From: Hetaerina americana
Taxonomy: Eukaryota; Arthropoda; Insecta; Odonata; Calopterygidae
Reading direction: 5' to 3'
Length of the DNA: 64,000 nt
Assembly: GCA_022747635.1 (NCBI GenBank)
Contig: JAKTNV010000019.1
Span: forward strand, 8,580,001 to 8,644,000
In this document: piece after piece, positions 37,511 through 50,026 of the stretch
Position numbering within the stretch: position 1 is the first letter of the stretch
Layout: the number at the start of each line of letters is the position of its first letter
The notes under the pieces: model-generated
The model's database searches: none
What the model was told of the DNA's origin: nothing
What the model saw: the letters and a program-made list of their open reading frames with translations, nothing else
Program-made: the position numbers and the translations under genes

Positions 37511-37934
37511 TAAACCATGAACATGGTGACGTGCGTGAAACATAAAAGGTAGAAATATGTTTATTTTTATTTAATCAATTTCCTCCGTACTTCTTTATCA
37601 GTCCAGAAAGGTATCACAAAAGTAACTTCGTATAAAACAGTCTTGTCACCACAAATGGTTTTTATAATTTTAACAACTTCGAGAACTAATCAGACTGCCA
37701 AACAAATTTTCGTTTCACATGTCATTTCTGCCCTTTACAAATAAAAATTCGACTTATTCATATTTGTTGGGAAGGTCTCATTCAATAATAACATCAACAT
37801 TTCACATTAAGATTCCAGTACATCCATTTTTAAGAGTATGGTATCACACAAATTATAATACGTATATATAAGAGGTATAGAAGCTTTAGTAGCACACAAA
37901 TTCAACTTCCAAAATATTCCGTTTAAATGCCACA

Positions 37935-38075
37935 CCGGTCAGGTGGTTGGAAGTTAGCGATTTGGTAGCGGCTAGCGCAACTTCCTTCCCCTCACAGGGT
38001 TTAAGTTCGGGAGACTTCTAGAAAGGTTAATACCAGAAGTTTCCCGAGGGCCGAAACTAAGAACCGGCTAGATCA
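37935..38075 (+). mobile_element. SINE family A, divergent copy
   Basis: A tRNA-like head (ggtcaggtggttggaag ... agggtttaagttcgg as degenerate B-box) is followed by taataccag ... tttcccgaggg ... gaaactaagaaccgg. This parallels the family A core gggtaccag ... tttcccttcctgagaaacc. Confidence 0.45.
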
Positions 38076-38424
38076 GTAATTTAAAGAGGCAGAAGGTTAC
38101 CTGCGACATTTCGTGTGGATAGGTTTTATGGTATGCACACAAACACGAGGGGTACTTCATAACCCTTTCAAAAGTCAAACAGCTGGCTGCACTATCGACA
38201 AAATTCATTCCACCCCCCGCACGGCACCGAAATTGTGGTCTCAGGGGAGAAGCCCTCGGCTGCCCTGTTAAAATCTGGATGAGATCCGCCAATATTGCTG
38301 TCGATTGTCCGACCAAATAAGCGATAGTAAATGACGACGAGTCCCCGGAAGTGATGGTGGGACTCTGAGTGGCACTTGTGGGGGCTAACATTTTTTTGAA
38401 AATTTCTTATTTTGGTAAATTATG

Positions 38425-38565
38425 CGCAATGGCCTCGTTGCTCCTAGAGCGTTGTGTTTCAGTCCCAGTTCCTAATCCGCGGCACCCCTAGCTAAACGCA
38501 CGCTGGATGGCTTTCCGATTAAGAGACCTTTCCAGAGAACCGTAGCTGGTAAATGAGCCGATTTC
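38425..38565 (+). mobile_element. SINE family A, divergent copy
   Basis: The segments gtttcagtcccag, gcggcacccctagct and tttccagagaaccgtagctgg align in order with gttttcagtcccggg, tgggcaccctcagct and ttcctgagaaaccataaccg of the 62 kb copy. It lies some 350 bp from the previous family A copy in the same orientation. Confidence 0.5.
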
Positions 38566-40407
38566 CATTATTAATATACAATTTTTTCACCCTCTGCCAC
38601 ACACCCTAGTGGTGACTTGCGGGACACCAAAAAGTACTAAAAAAATACTATTCCGCTCGTGTGGGATTTTCAAAGCCGTGTAGAATTTAGTACGAGGTAA
38701 CCATAAAACTATTCTTCGAGTTGATTAGGTTAATTTTGCTAAAATCATAGTTTTTATACTTAATTTGCCCTTATATTTTTACAGTTCAGGACATACTCCG
38801 GTCAATAAACCTTTGAATGTCGATTTAAGATATGGCCACGATTTCACCGACGTAATCACCGGGTGAGACATAATCACCAGCCTGCTAACCCAAAGATCGC
38901 GTTACCAGGCACGATACCGGCACGACCGTCGTGTAGTCTCATAAGGGTCACCGCATAGGGCACCTGATGGCAGGAAAGGTGTGATTTATCAGGATTGCGG
39001 AGGCATACTGCCCAACACAGATAACCAGAGAGCTAAAATAAATATAAACCATGGCACTTTCGCTGATGACACAGAAAAATATCCTACTTTTCCAAAAATT
39101 GCGAACAAAAATAACATAAAATTAACTTTGCCGTCGATGACATAATCAGAACATAGAGGAGTGGAGACTATGAAAATCAGGTAATTATGACGCTTCATTA
39201 GCTATGAATACTGATTGAAACAAAGTAAACCGCATGCATTTATGAATAAGGTGTCCAATTTAACATTTAAAAGTATTTTAATCAAATAATTGAAATAGGA
39301 AATACATATCCGTCCGGTACTCACTCATTTAGCCGTTCTATATTATCAATTGACAAGAATAACTGAGGTTCGAACTATTTCCTTGACTATTAAAGGAAGA
39401 CTGGCATTTTCTGAATTAAATGATCGCAGATAAATTATTTGAAAATTATTAAAAACCCGTTATACGCTGTCAATTAAAAATGTAGCATTTAGTACAGAAT
39501 ACCAAATTAAAGGGACATATTTATAATAGTAAAGCGTGCTAGTGCACACATACATTCGTGAGCATTTTAAGTAAACGTGGAAATGAGTAAAGAGATACAG
39601 GCACAGATGAATAAAAGACGCACTGCGATATCAGGGATGATGATCGTCGTAGATGTAGCAACTGCTTCATTGCAATCAAAGCAGAAGCAAAGGAATTCGC
39701 AAAAAAATTGTACATGAGAGGACAATTGAGATCATGATTAATGGAGGTACAAGCAGAAATGAGGAATATTCATTCGGTAATATCGGTTAAGAATACAAGA
39801 TCTTGAGTCAATTCAAAATTATTTAAAGATAATGAAAAAAATTGCTTCACTACGAGTAGATACCGTTTCCTCAAAGAAAAAGATAACATTTGCATGATTT
39901 GGGTTCAAACAGTCAAACATTATAAATAATCAAAGTCTCGGGGGTTTCGAATAAGTCAATATTCGGGCGTACGGCTTCTGGAACTTGCTTTTCACAAAAT
40001 CATACGACGGTTGCCTCGCCATCCATCAGTCAAAAGAGAAAGCCCTACGTAGCACGATTCCCGCACTCTCAAAATATTAAAAACGTCATAGAAACTGCAT
40101 GATGCAATTCGAGCACGATATGTTTGGATTTTTCAAGGAAGGGGGGGGGGGTCTAGCTTCCAACGGCCCAATCCCTTCCTTCCTCGTACGAGCCTTTCCA
40201 TGTAATATTTGTGTTGAGCAATATGCCACGTAAGTTCATCAGGGGCAACAAAGCTACTTCTATTTTCATGTTCCTAAAACCATGAATTCCTTCCTTTGAA
40301 AATGAACAAATTTAACGTATTTACCTCTTAAATTAACTCCCATCCCACTATCTTCAGACAGCCGTTCTTCACCATTTTCAGACCAGCTTTTAAAAATTCT
40401 TAGGACG
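38566..40407. other. AT-rich intergenic DNA
   Basis: No ORF above 70 codons, no long repeat and no recognised element were seen. An 11-base G run lies at about 40141. Confidence 0.5.
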
Positions 40408-40409
40408 TA

Positions 40410-40967
40410 CAGGGTTCGTCCGGAAAATAAGTGTACTGAGCTCAGGAAAAAAAAATTTATTACACTTTTACATATCTTAAGCTAATATTCCTCAAAATAG
40501 GACCCTTGTGAGTCGATACACTTGTTCCAGCGGCGTTCCCATTCCTGGAACGCTCCCGCGAAGGCATCATCGGGAACCTCTCGAAGACTCGTCGTCGACC
40601 TCTTCTCTGCCCTCCACGAACATCTTGTGCCACCGAAAGATCATGTTTCTGGACATGGCTGACTCCCCGTAAGCCTGGTTAATCATACCGACAGTTTCGG
40701 TAGACGATTTCCCAAGCTTTACCGCAAATTTGATGGAATAACGCTGCTCCAAAAACTTCGGCATCGCGTTCCGTGACGTGGGTCGAGCGTGGAGGTTCGC
40801 GTTAACAGAGCTCCTCACTACACCACAGCTCAGAGCCGACTGCCTTTTTCAGCGTCGCTTGCCAACATACCCCCCTCCAATCGCAGCCCGTCAGAGCGGT
40901 GCTGGGCGCGCCTGGAGCGGCGGGAAAAAATCAGTAGTCAGTACACTTATTTTCCGGACGAACCCTG
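40410..40967 (-). mobile_element. Mariner-like MITE with perfect TA target duplication
   Basis: The TIRs are 30 bp and identical (cagggttcgtccggaaaata continuing to agtgtactga). Intact TA duplications flank them at 40408-40409 and 40968-40969. At 558 bp the element keeps only the two ends of its transposase gene. The perfect TIRs and intact TA imply it is younger than the 3.0 kb element. On its right it abuts the 5' end of another mariner without spacer (next entry). Confidence 0.93.
40482..40764 (-). pseudogene. Mariner transposase: N-terminus joined to C-terminus
   Basis: The ATG at 40764 opens MPKFLEQRYSIKFAVKLGKS. The helix-turn-helix region of a mariner follows (VGMINQAYGESAMSRNMIFR, WHKMFVEGREEVDDE) and breaks at SSRGSR. 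After the junction, in another frame, comes the mariner C-terminus FQEWERRWNKCIDSQGSYFE followed by EY and a TAG at 40482-40484. The whole catalytic domain is deleted. Residues resemble the N-terminus of the 3.0 kb copy (QRY.(V/I)KF.VKLGK, HKMF..GRE). Confidence 0.88.
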
Positions 40968-40969
40968 TA

Positions 40970-41874
40970 CGATAAATACGCAAACTGGTGCACTCTGGCG
41001 GCCATGAGGCGGACTACAGCCCCGCCCACTAGTGGTAGTGCTAGTTGCCCGAGACCCAATGAGCCGTCCGTGCTTGGCGGATCGTCGAGCTGTGCGTATG
41101 GTGCCCGTTATGTTAGTTTCTTTTGTCCTTGTTTTTTAACTGTTTGTCGAAAATGGAAATTGAGGGAAGCACGGAGCAACGAATCAACATCAAGTCCTTT
41201 CGTGAAGTGCGGTAGAAGTTACCAATAAATTACTGAAATGTTGACAGCTGTTTACGGTGATAATGCTCTGAAGAAAACATCCCTTTTCAAGAAGATTAAG
41301 CGTTTTAAAGATGGCCGACAAGACGCCACGGAAGATGCAAGACCGGGACGAACTTCAACCTCCTGTGTTGACGACAACATTGATCGTGTGCGGTCCCTTG
41401 TCCTTACCGTAAATGCTGATTTCTACCTTACAGTTCTCAAGCATTGGAGAGATCGCGTGCGACCAAATTTGACTCAAGGCGATGGATGGATCCTTCACCA
41501 TGACAATGCAACTGCACATTCAGCATTGATTGTTCGCCAGTTTCTGGTAAAAAATTCAATCACCATCCTTGATCATCCTCCTTATTCGCCAGATCTCGCC
41601 CCCTGCGACTTTTTTCCTATTGCCAAAATGCAAAAATGTGATGAGGGGACATCACTGGGAAGATGTGGACACAATAAAGCAAGAAACGAAGAGAAAACTA
41701 AAAAGCCTAACAGCCGAGGACTTCAAAGGGTGCTTTAAACATTGGAAAAGATGATGGAATAAGTTCATAGCAACGAATCGAGATTGGTTAGAAGGGGACA
41801 AAATCGACGTAGACTATATTTTGCAAAATAATGTCTTTATGGCCTCGGTTCGCGTATTTATTGGACACACCTCG
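40970..41874 (+). mobile_element. Second-lineage mariner with internal deletion
   Basis: The right end is a TIR (reverse complement cgaggtgtgtccaataaata) followed by TA (41875-41876). The left end matches only from ataaatacgc.aac onward, because the outer bases are replaced by the adjoining 40.4 kb MITE. This is consistent with that MITE having inserted at a TA inside this TIR. The transposase gene lies on the plus strand and has lost its middle. It differs in TIR and protein from the 3.0 and 40.4 kb elements. Confidence 0.85.
41153..41820 (+). pseudogene. Mariner transposase lacking first catalytic Asp
   Basis: The ATG at 41153 opens MEIEGSTEQRINIK. After a frameshift near 41197 the frame reads VKCGRSYQ, stop, ITEMLTAVYGDNALKKTSLF, KIKRFKDGR, GRTSTSCVDDNIDRVRSLVL. 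It then jumps directly to VNADFYLTVLKHWRDRVRP. The segment with the first catalytic Asp is therefore deleted. WILHHDNATAHSALIVRQFL holds the second Asp, and PPYSPDLAPCDFF holds the third after the usual spacing. A second frameshift after DFF is followed by VMRGHHWEDVDTIKQETKRK and GCFKHWKR, stop, WNKFIATNRDWLEGDKI. The cysteine in APCDFF and the HHDNA variant are ordinary for the family. Confidence 0.88.
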
Positions 41875-41876
41875 TA

Positions 41877-44800
41877 AATGCAACTAGTATATGCTCTTGA
41901 GTTGGCCTTATTATACATCTCAGAGGGGCTTGATTTTATGAAACAACGATACTATTAACGCTGGCCTTAAGGTTACATGATCCATAGTTACAGAGCAGCC
42001 GAATGATTCAATATTACATTCAGAAGAGCTAAAATAATATTTGGAATATTTTCAAGGATAATAATTCCATCAGCGCAATACAGGATGGATTTAAATAACA
42101 ACTATGAACACTGGAAAAATACGCCGCCTTGGAGGATTGGGGTGGGGGTGGCAATTATCCGCAGTGCACCCGTCGCTCTCCTCTCTCATGGACGGCCGAG
42201 AGAAAAATCATTACGCACGGGAGTCGTGGCACAAAAGAGTGTGCGTTCGTGAACTACGACCGAAGACAACGCGCAGCAGTCGACATTCCCCGGCGAACGC
42301 CTACGCACTTCACGAAAAGTTGCGGACTATCGAAATAAATCTGCGACGCGGAAAAAAGTTTCATGTCACCCTTGAGATCGCGATAGAATTCCAAATATCG
42401 CATGATAGAAAAAAACTAGGGATTGAATTCGCGCAGGATAACCGGAAAAATTGGACTTAACCCAAAATTCTCGGAATGTGCATTTCTTCAGAAACGGAGT
42501 AGTCATAAAAAATTATTAGCACAGCAAGCCATTTGAGTGATTACCCAGGTCGATTTGATTCGGGAAGGTGGAGTTTCTCTCGTGTTTTAGCCCTACGCAC
42601 GATCTCGCGAAATTCGCATTTTCGGGATGGGAAACACAACTCATTTCTCTATTCCTCCCTGAGATTTCATTCAAAGTCCTCGCATCCAGAAAATCACACA
42701 TGCCGGGTGAAGCCGAGGGTGTCCAGAGGCGTCGCCAAAATTTGTACCCTCAACTCCAGACAGAAAACCAAACCATATAACCACCAGACGCCGCTCGTTT
42801 TACGCGTAGCAGATATCGATCTCAGTAGGCACGTTATACGTATGTTACGGCCGGCCCGTAACTATGCTTCCCTCGCACTCCGGCGCTGAGGATCGTTTTC
42901 TAAGAAGCAGCTCCAGCTACGCCGTGTCCGCATGGGGGGAAAATTAAAAAAAAAAATTACGCAGCGATTCATTTTGTCCCGGATGAATAAAACTGATTCT
43001 ACTGTTTTTGATTCCAGGTCAGTTTTAGTGCTCTAACAAGGGTCATTGAACATATTCTTAAAATACTGTACTCTTAAGTAACGCTGCTTCGTCAGTCAAC
43101 GACGACGCTGTTTTTTTTCATGAATGGAAACGCCTTGAATAGAAAGAAAAATTGATAAAAATACATCAGAAACCAAAAACTCTTTTCACCCAAGTTAACC
43201 AACTTTGGGGCATTTTTTAATACAAGATAAACCTCAAGAAGAATATAAAAATGCAACAATCAACACATCAATGTTAAATTAAATGGCCACACATATGTTT
43301 TCGAGTAACACAGTAAAAAATATGTCTGTATGAGGTCAGTGACTGAGATTCATCACTCTCCTCGAATTTCAAATACAATTCATTCAAAATCGTCGGGGGA
43401 TTGTTTCCAGCCTCACATAATTACTTAGTAAGTTGACTTTCGCGCGCACACATCACAATTTAAAATTTTTGGGACATTATCGATACGTCATTTTATTTTA
43501 GTATTAGAAATTCAATTATTTGCGACAAGAGTAAATGCCCTAAACATGAACGATGTTTTTGAAAATTTAAAGCGACGAATTTTTTTTCTTCAAATATTCA
43601 CGACCTATTTTGAAAAAATATGCTTTCGGTTTAATAAGCAGACAACTACAATTTCCACACGTGCGCATTTTGTGCATTGAACAAGTAAATTTAAAAGACA
43701 AAAAAAATGGTCGCTCGATATAAATTCAAGGAATAACATAGAAGAGGTAAGGATTTCACGATGAGACAGAACGTGAATTCCATGATACCTCCAAACATTA
43801 TTTTAGAGTGAATTCCTTTCACTCACACGATAACAAGTTCCCACATTTCATCGATTTTCATAATCTGATCACACATCTACCTCACACTCCCTTGCATGCA
43901 ACTAATTCTGACATTACATGGTAAACAGAGAGCATCTAAACCTTCACGCGAAAACCGCTGATAAAGAAGACAGCTTGATATCGCTAATAATTCACGAAAG
44001 CAGCAGGTTTGTTTTTCTTCCTCTTGGGTTCTGCTTGCACGAGACCCAAGAAGATATATTTACCATCTTGCGAGATAAAAACGTTCATAGCTCACAAAAC
44101 GGAGGTGAAAAGAAGCTTTCTTAATGAGTGCGAGTGGAGGGTGTATCTCGGCAGCATTAATGCCCTCATTCGCAAGAACAATAGGTACGCAAACTTACTA
44201 ACTCCCTTTCTTAAGGCAGTTTCAACAATACGAGTATAACTCGCTGACTAAGCAAGAAATCTATGGTACCCTCTCCAGGTCATATTTTTATACATTTTCT
44301 GGTACTTCCCATGTTTCCAAATGGATTACCCTGGTGCTGTCCGCAAAATATAATTCGCATCGCGCACAGCTGGAAACTAAGGTAAATCATATTCCCCTCA
44401 TTCATTCGGCGTTCTGTAAAAATCCCAACGGATACACTTGCTACCGCTGCCAAATAGAAACTCCAACCTACCAACCTCTTCTTTTTTACCTTTTGCTTTT
44501 TTCCAATTTCGTCATTCCTTTTTCATGCATCACTATACGAGCATTTTTGCAAATCCGAAATTAACTCTTTAAAATTTGCAAAAGGACGGCCGAATCTCCA
44601 ATGAAATGTGCAATCTCAGGAAAGTTATCCCCGAAGAAAGTGATGGTAAAATATTGTGACAATATCAACCATGGGAGGAATACTTATGGAAATACAATGA
44701 CATTTCTCTGCCTTCCGGGGCTTCCTCCGCGTTGCTTTGCTTTTTGATATCGAGTTGTCCCAATCACCCTTTACGTCTTCAGGTCAGAAGTGAAGTTCCA

Positions 44801-46799
44801 AGAAGAAAGTTCATTGTAGTTTTTCTGCTAGAGTGCTAAGAGTCTCGTACTAATTCGTTTAAATATCAAGTTTTCGGATATCGACGTATTCTCTTCGAAT
44901 GACTAACCCGGCAACTGCATTTGAACGATAATAACACTAGTCCAGCTAGCAGCATGCTGGATGAAGTCCTCTCCACAATCGGACGTAACTCATTAGCGAA
45001 GTGGGAGAGATTGACGTCACCCTCCATTCCTCCTTGAATTGTGAAAAAGGCGCGACGCCGCACGCCATTACGTCGAGTCATATGTTGGCGCGAACTAAGT
45101 CCTGACATTCCAGCCCCGGTTTCGTGGATAGGTGACAAAACTCCCCGGAGAACGCCAAAAGAATGTAAATTAAAGCTTCTCCCAGGCGACCTTGCTCGGG
45201 CGTAAGTATCACAGTTGTCGTGAGACGTTTGTTTTAGCGTGGCGTATTCACGTTCCTGTTCACTCAAATGACACGTAACAACGTTCTACTGAGCTTTCCA
45301 CTGGAAATAGTAATAAATCGATCCCTCTGCTTCTTATGCATTGAAATGAGGACTGCCAACGTTTGTGGTACGTCTGTAATCGTCATATGGACCGTAGTTT
45401 TATTCGTTGCGGCTATTCTTTCACGATAGATCCATGCATCTTTTCCTTCGGTAATTCTACTCTCCGCGTGCGGGTAGAAAAGCATCGGCATAAGGTGAGC
45501 GGCACTTAAACGCACGCGAAAGTTTTAAAAACTCGATGAGTATGACAGAAGATTTAACGGTTGATTAATTACCTAAGTGTAAAAATTTACAACCGTCGAT
45601 TATGGAGACAGATGATTTTTTTAAAAAGAGTAATGGTACCATTTTATAATGAAAATTTTGTTTAAAAAAATTATCATGAATTCAAGATCAAAAGCCGAAA
45701 TTAGACTCCGTTGACCATTTCTTACTTTTCATTTAATTAAAACGCGTTCAACGGTAATTTCATAAATGAAACGACCTTTTTTCGAGATTTTTTTAATCTT
45801 TCATCATTATAATTTCTTTATAATTCAATTTTTGAAAAAAACATGCAATAGGTCACTTCTTTGGAATACCATGTGAGAAAATTTATTTGCAAAACTGTCC
45901 TCCATTAGAACTGATTTTTTTATTTTCAACTGGCCGCAAACATGAAATGTCTGTTTCTCTTGATTACACATTCGATGCTTTTACTTCGAATTCAATGGAA
46001 ATTGTTTTCAGGTAAACCAAATTACGCTGGAAATCAATACTGATTGATGTCCAAGAACGATGAAAACATTAACCTTTAAATGCATGAAATAATTAAGTAT
46101 ATTTCCATCAGTAATACAGCTCTAGTATATTTAAAGGTAGACGAGCACTCAGTCAGCCCAAGTCGTTGAATCAGCTGAACACTAATAAGATACTCGACCA
46201 ACTCAACGATGTTAGGAAATGGCATCCTACCGCCAACACCGACACTCATAGGGGTCGTCCTTAAATTAACGAAGGTTATTTTCAATTATTTTGCACTTCC
46301 CCCTTTTTAAGGATTCGTAAGATTCATATCTCCCTCCCAGAGAACCCTCCTCTCACCCTATCTTACGCAAGAATCAACGGGATCATGAATACATATCAAA
46401 CGGGGCAATTTAAAAAAAAATGTAATTTATAAAGCGAATTTAGGTTTAACGAAATCGTTTATCACGACTATCTACTTATCACTTCAATTGCGTGTTCGCG
46501 AATTTCCACCAGGGACGTCTTACATTACGAGAATGAAAGTAAAACCAATATAAGGGGCGAGACAGCCAGGCTGCTTCTCTAGGGATGCTAAAATATTAAT
46601 TTGATAAAAAGAAGATGTGGTAGCAGATATTTTAAATTGCAACCTGTGACACCCTACGTGATTCGAATACATATGAACTTACCTGCCATCTCCAATTTCA
46701 CGTTTCATTCCGCAAAATATTTAAACGCCATAATTTTCAAAGTAATAACTCATATTGATGTAATTTTTCATCATGTTCACATGAGCAAACTATAGGAAC
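41877..46799. other. Unassigned intergenic DNA
   Basis: A GC-balanced patch lies at 42110-42470 and another stretch of short ORFs at 42530-42890. The longest open frames are 118 codons (plus, 42104 and 42533) and 133 codons (44866-45267, minus). None has a recognisable domain. From 43 to 46.6 kb the sequence is strongly AT-rich with homopolymer runs. Confidence 0.45.
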
Positions 46800-46925
46800 G
46801 GACATAAGAGTCCCGGGTTCAAATCCAGGATACGTCTCCGGACGACTCCAACTTCACCCCCGATTTTTCTGGTGACCGAATTTTCTAAGAAACAGCATGC
46901 GGGTCAAAAGGAATTTTCCCCCAAT
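46800..46925 (+). mobile_element. SINE family A, partial copy
   Basis: Begins within the tRNA-like head at gtcccgggttcaaatcc (B-box), then ctccaacttcaccccc, gatttttctggtgacc and taagaaac. These align in order with the family A core cctcagcttcaccc, gatttttcgggtacc and tgagaaac of the 62 kb copy. Confidence 0.6.
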
Positions 46926-49432
46926 TGATAGGATTTAACATGGCGTTGAAAAAGTTGCGACGCACCAAAACCCGACTAGTACTGAAGAAAATCATTAAGC
47001 GAATTCAAAAAGGTGTTTCTCATTATCTCCTTAATTATGAGGCGAATTCAAGTCGTAGATTTCTGAATTTTTCTGGCAAACAACTTAAGAGAAAGTTGAA
47101 ACTTCAGGTGCTTCGCAACATAATCTCCCTGTACACGCGCACATTTTTCGCAAAGTCAACAACGAATTCATGTCCGCCGTGGACACTTCTATGGAGGTCC
47201 TTTTTTGCCCACTTAAAGTCCGCTTCCGATGTTTTTTGTGTTCTTTGTCAAACGAAGTTCGGCCTTTTAACTGTCACGCCCACCAAGGTGCGCACATATT
47301 TCATATTCATAACATTGGCATTCCTCACTAAATTCACGATAAATTACGGCGAGGGGGAGAGAGGGTTAAACCACACAATTGGAGACAATGGATAATCAGG
47401 GGCTACTCTAGTGCACTATACGACGCCATTTTGAGCATTGAAAACGCTTCCCACTAGAACGGCTGCTATGCAAACCCTATGCACCATTTGGTGCAGCCAT
47501 CTACGGTTAGCATTCATAAAGGGTTCCTGCATGTTTTTACCCCAAACAAAATGTATTTAGCCTCCTCCTAGTCCTGAAAAAATACTGGGCGACTGAAGAA
47601 CTTGAACTACCCTCGTAACTAGGAAATATATTAATTATTTATTTAACCCATGATGATTGTTTGAACTGAACTGGGCGTTGCAACTTCACTTAAAGTGTCG
47701 TTAATGGTCCTCAACGTGTACACACGGTTGACCTTCCTAGTTGAGTGCATTTGGAATTCGATTTGATAGAAACTTGATCATTTACGAGCCAACTCCTGTG
47801 TGTGCAAGCCCTATCAAGCATTCATGCTATTTCTAACTTGACGTACTGCACTCACCGATACATACAATTGTTTAGACCGATTCCAAATGACTCAGAAGTT
47901 TGAAATGGGTTTGCAGGCTCCGGGAATGTCACTGCACTGATAATGAAGTACAGAGGAAGGAAAATTAATTTTTCGATTTTAATACAAGTAAAAATCGATC
48001 AAAATGCGTTAAACTTGGAATAAAATATGCACCAAAAAGAGTCATGCCTTTTTCCGTTATCATCACTTATGGTATCACGATGGGAATTAACGGAAGGGTG
48101 AACTCAAACTCGATTTTTGTACCGACCACCTAGTTCTATCAATCATGGCCACCATAGCCACGCCACTGTTGCCCTCGCTTCATTTGCCCGAGCCGCCCAG
48201 CGCAGATCTACGGAAGCCTTCATCATTCGATTATTGGCCATTATACACGAATACAACCGCGTGCTTTCAGCTTGATTGAGATACGCCTTAAAACACTTTC
48301 ATCCGATAATGGCTATCAAAGAAGTTCCTCAGCCGTCAATAATAGTTAAATTATGGTTTCGTATATGCAATCCATCCATGGATTCGGACATAAAACATGC
48401 TTAGTACACCTATGGATTAATTTACATTCCTACCAACTAGATTTTCCGATCATCAATAATTTTGAACGATCACGAGCGATAATTGTGAGCGCCGTTGAAT
48501 AGTATCCCATACCGTTAGCGAAACTTCCTCATGGGGTTTACTACTGACGATGCATAGAAGACTACTATAAATATACATAGACCTGATATTCATGTTGAGA
48601 TTGATAATCAATTATTGCAAAAAAATACCACGTTAACTTGCTACTGAAACTAGAAAGGGGAATTCGTACGGTTAACCATCTCGGGTCGCCCAAATACTTT
48701 GGCTCTGTCCTGGGATGCCAAAGCACCTTGTACGTAATTACCAAACGTATACTGATTTCTTTAAGTATTGCTGCGGTCTGTTTCCCCGGGACTACTAAAG
48801 GATTTGTAAAATCATGCAACATCTATTCTCAACTTGCTAATTTTTGAAAAAAATTCCATATCCTTCTCACTTCAATCAAATTGCTCAATGCATTACATTT
48901 TCAGAATGATCCAGAGTATTCTCGTCCTGTTACTTCCCCGAGCGTTCTGATTAAAATCAAGACGATAAATAAAATGTGATAATCCGAAGTTATTAATTAA
49001 TATCGATGGGCTCAATTAATATTAATTGATAAATTAACATAAAGGCCCACATTAATATTCAATGAGTGAAATATACGGATTCGGTGGAAATTTTCAATAA
49101 CTGAAGGTTTACATAACCCCTTCATGATCCTACCGCATTGATTTCATACGCTCACGACTTTCATCGGAAATGTGTCGCTGAAATTGCTTTAACCATGGTT
49201 TGTTTATATTTATATATAAATATACACATTCAAACACGAAATCCCGCCATAAGGCGAACAAATATTCATTCACATGGAAATAGATACAAGGAAAAGGGAT
49301 AGGAACACATAAAAAGGACGAACACAGGAGAGGTGGGGAAGGCGGAATCGAGCAGATCACAAGCGCAAAAATATTTCCTTGACCGGAACTTGAACACCAT
49401 ATCTTTCCACTTGCTGGGCGGATTCTCTCTCT

Positions 49433-49435
<3 letters not shown>
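46926..49435. other. Unassigned AT-rich DNA
   Basis: A 156-codon plus-strand ORF (46925-47395) is Lys/Arg-rich at the start and has no recognisable domain. An ORF of this length is expected about once by chance in a window like this. Clustered aattaat repeats lie at 48990-49030. Confidence 0.4.

Positions 49436-49526
<91 letters not shown>
49436..49526. repeat. (TA)n microsatellite
   Basis: About 90 bp of uninterrupted TA following a short TCTC run. Confidence 0.97.
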
Positions 49527-49529
<3 letters not shown>

Positions 49530-49567
49530 TAACAGTTTCAGGCTTAACTTTGTGGAATTCTTTCATG

Positions 49568-49696
49568 GTGAGGGTGAAAGAAAGAGAAAAAACAACTTTG
49601 CACTTCCACACACTTATTTAATGTAACACCTTAAACACGTGTTACATTAAATAAGTGTGTGGAAGTGCAAAGTTGTTTTTTCTCTTTCTTTCACCC

Positions 49697-49700
<4 letters not shown>
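49568..49700. repeat. Perfect 62-bp-arm palindrome
   Basis: Left arm 49568-49629 and right arm 49639-49700 are exact reverse complements around a 9-base spacer (cttaaacac). The arms start gtgagggtgaaagaaagaga and end at gtaacac. There is no ORF inside. The right arm passes directly into (TA)n, and 41 bp separate the left arm from another (TA)n. Confidence 0.97.
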
Positions 49701-49756
<56 letters not shown>

Positions 49757-49786
49757 ATAAAATATATATATATTTATGTGTGGACG

Positions 49787-49821
<35 letters not shown>

Positions 49822-49831
49822 ATATATATAT
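49701..49831. repeat. (TA)n microsatellite cluster
   Basis: TA arrays with short interruptions (tatgatataaaata, tttatgtgtggacgta), starting at the last base of the palindrome. Confidence 0.95.
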
Positions 49832-49928
49832 TTAATTTGGACGGCACAATGGAACACAAATATTAAATAGATTACACATAAAAGGACACTGACATTTCAG
49901 AAAGTTTAAGCTTTCGGCCTTCGTACTT

Positions 49929-49929
<1 letters not shown>

Positions 49930-50020
<91 letters not shown>

Positions 50021-50026
50021 TATATA
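49930..50026. repeat. (CA)n/(TA)n microsatellite
   Basis: (CA)n at about 49931-49962 passes into (TA)n to 50026. The 95 bp before it contain the near-palindrome aaagtttaagcttt. Confidence 0.95.

Noticed and set aside
46925..47395. 156-codon plus-strand ORF
   Set aside because: Length is near what chance predicts for a window of this size and composition; no motif, and it starts inside a SINE scrap.
48630..48790. KYFGSVLG...KRI peptide resembling the RTE block YLGSVLDQ...RRRI
   Set aside because: Similarity is limited to a few residues with poor nucleotide agreement; likely chance.
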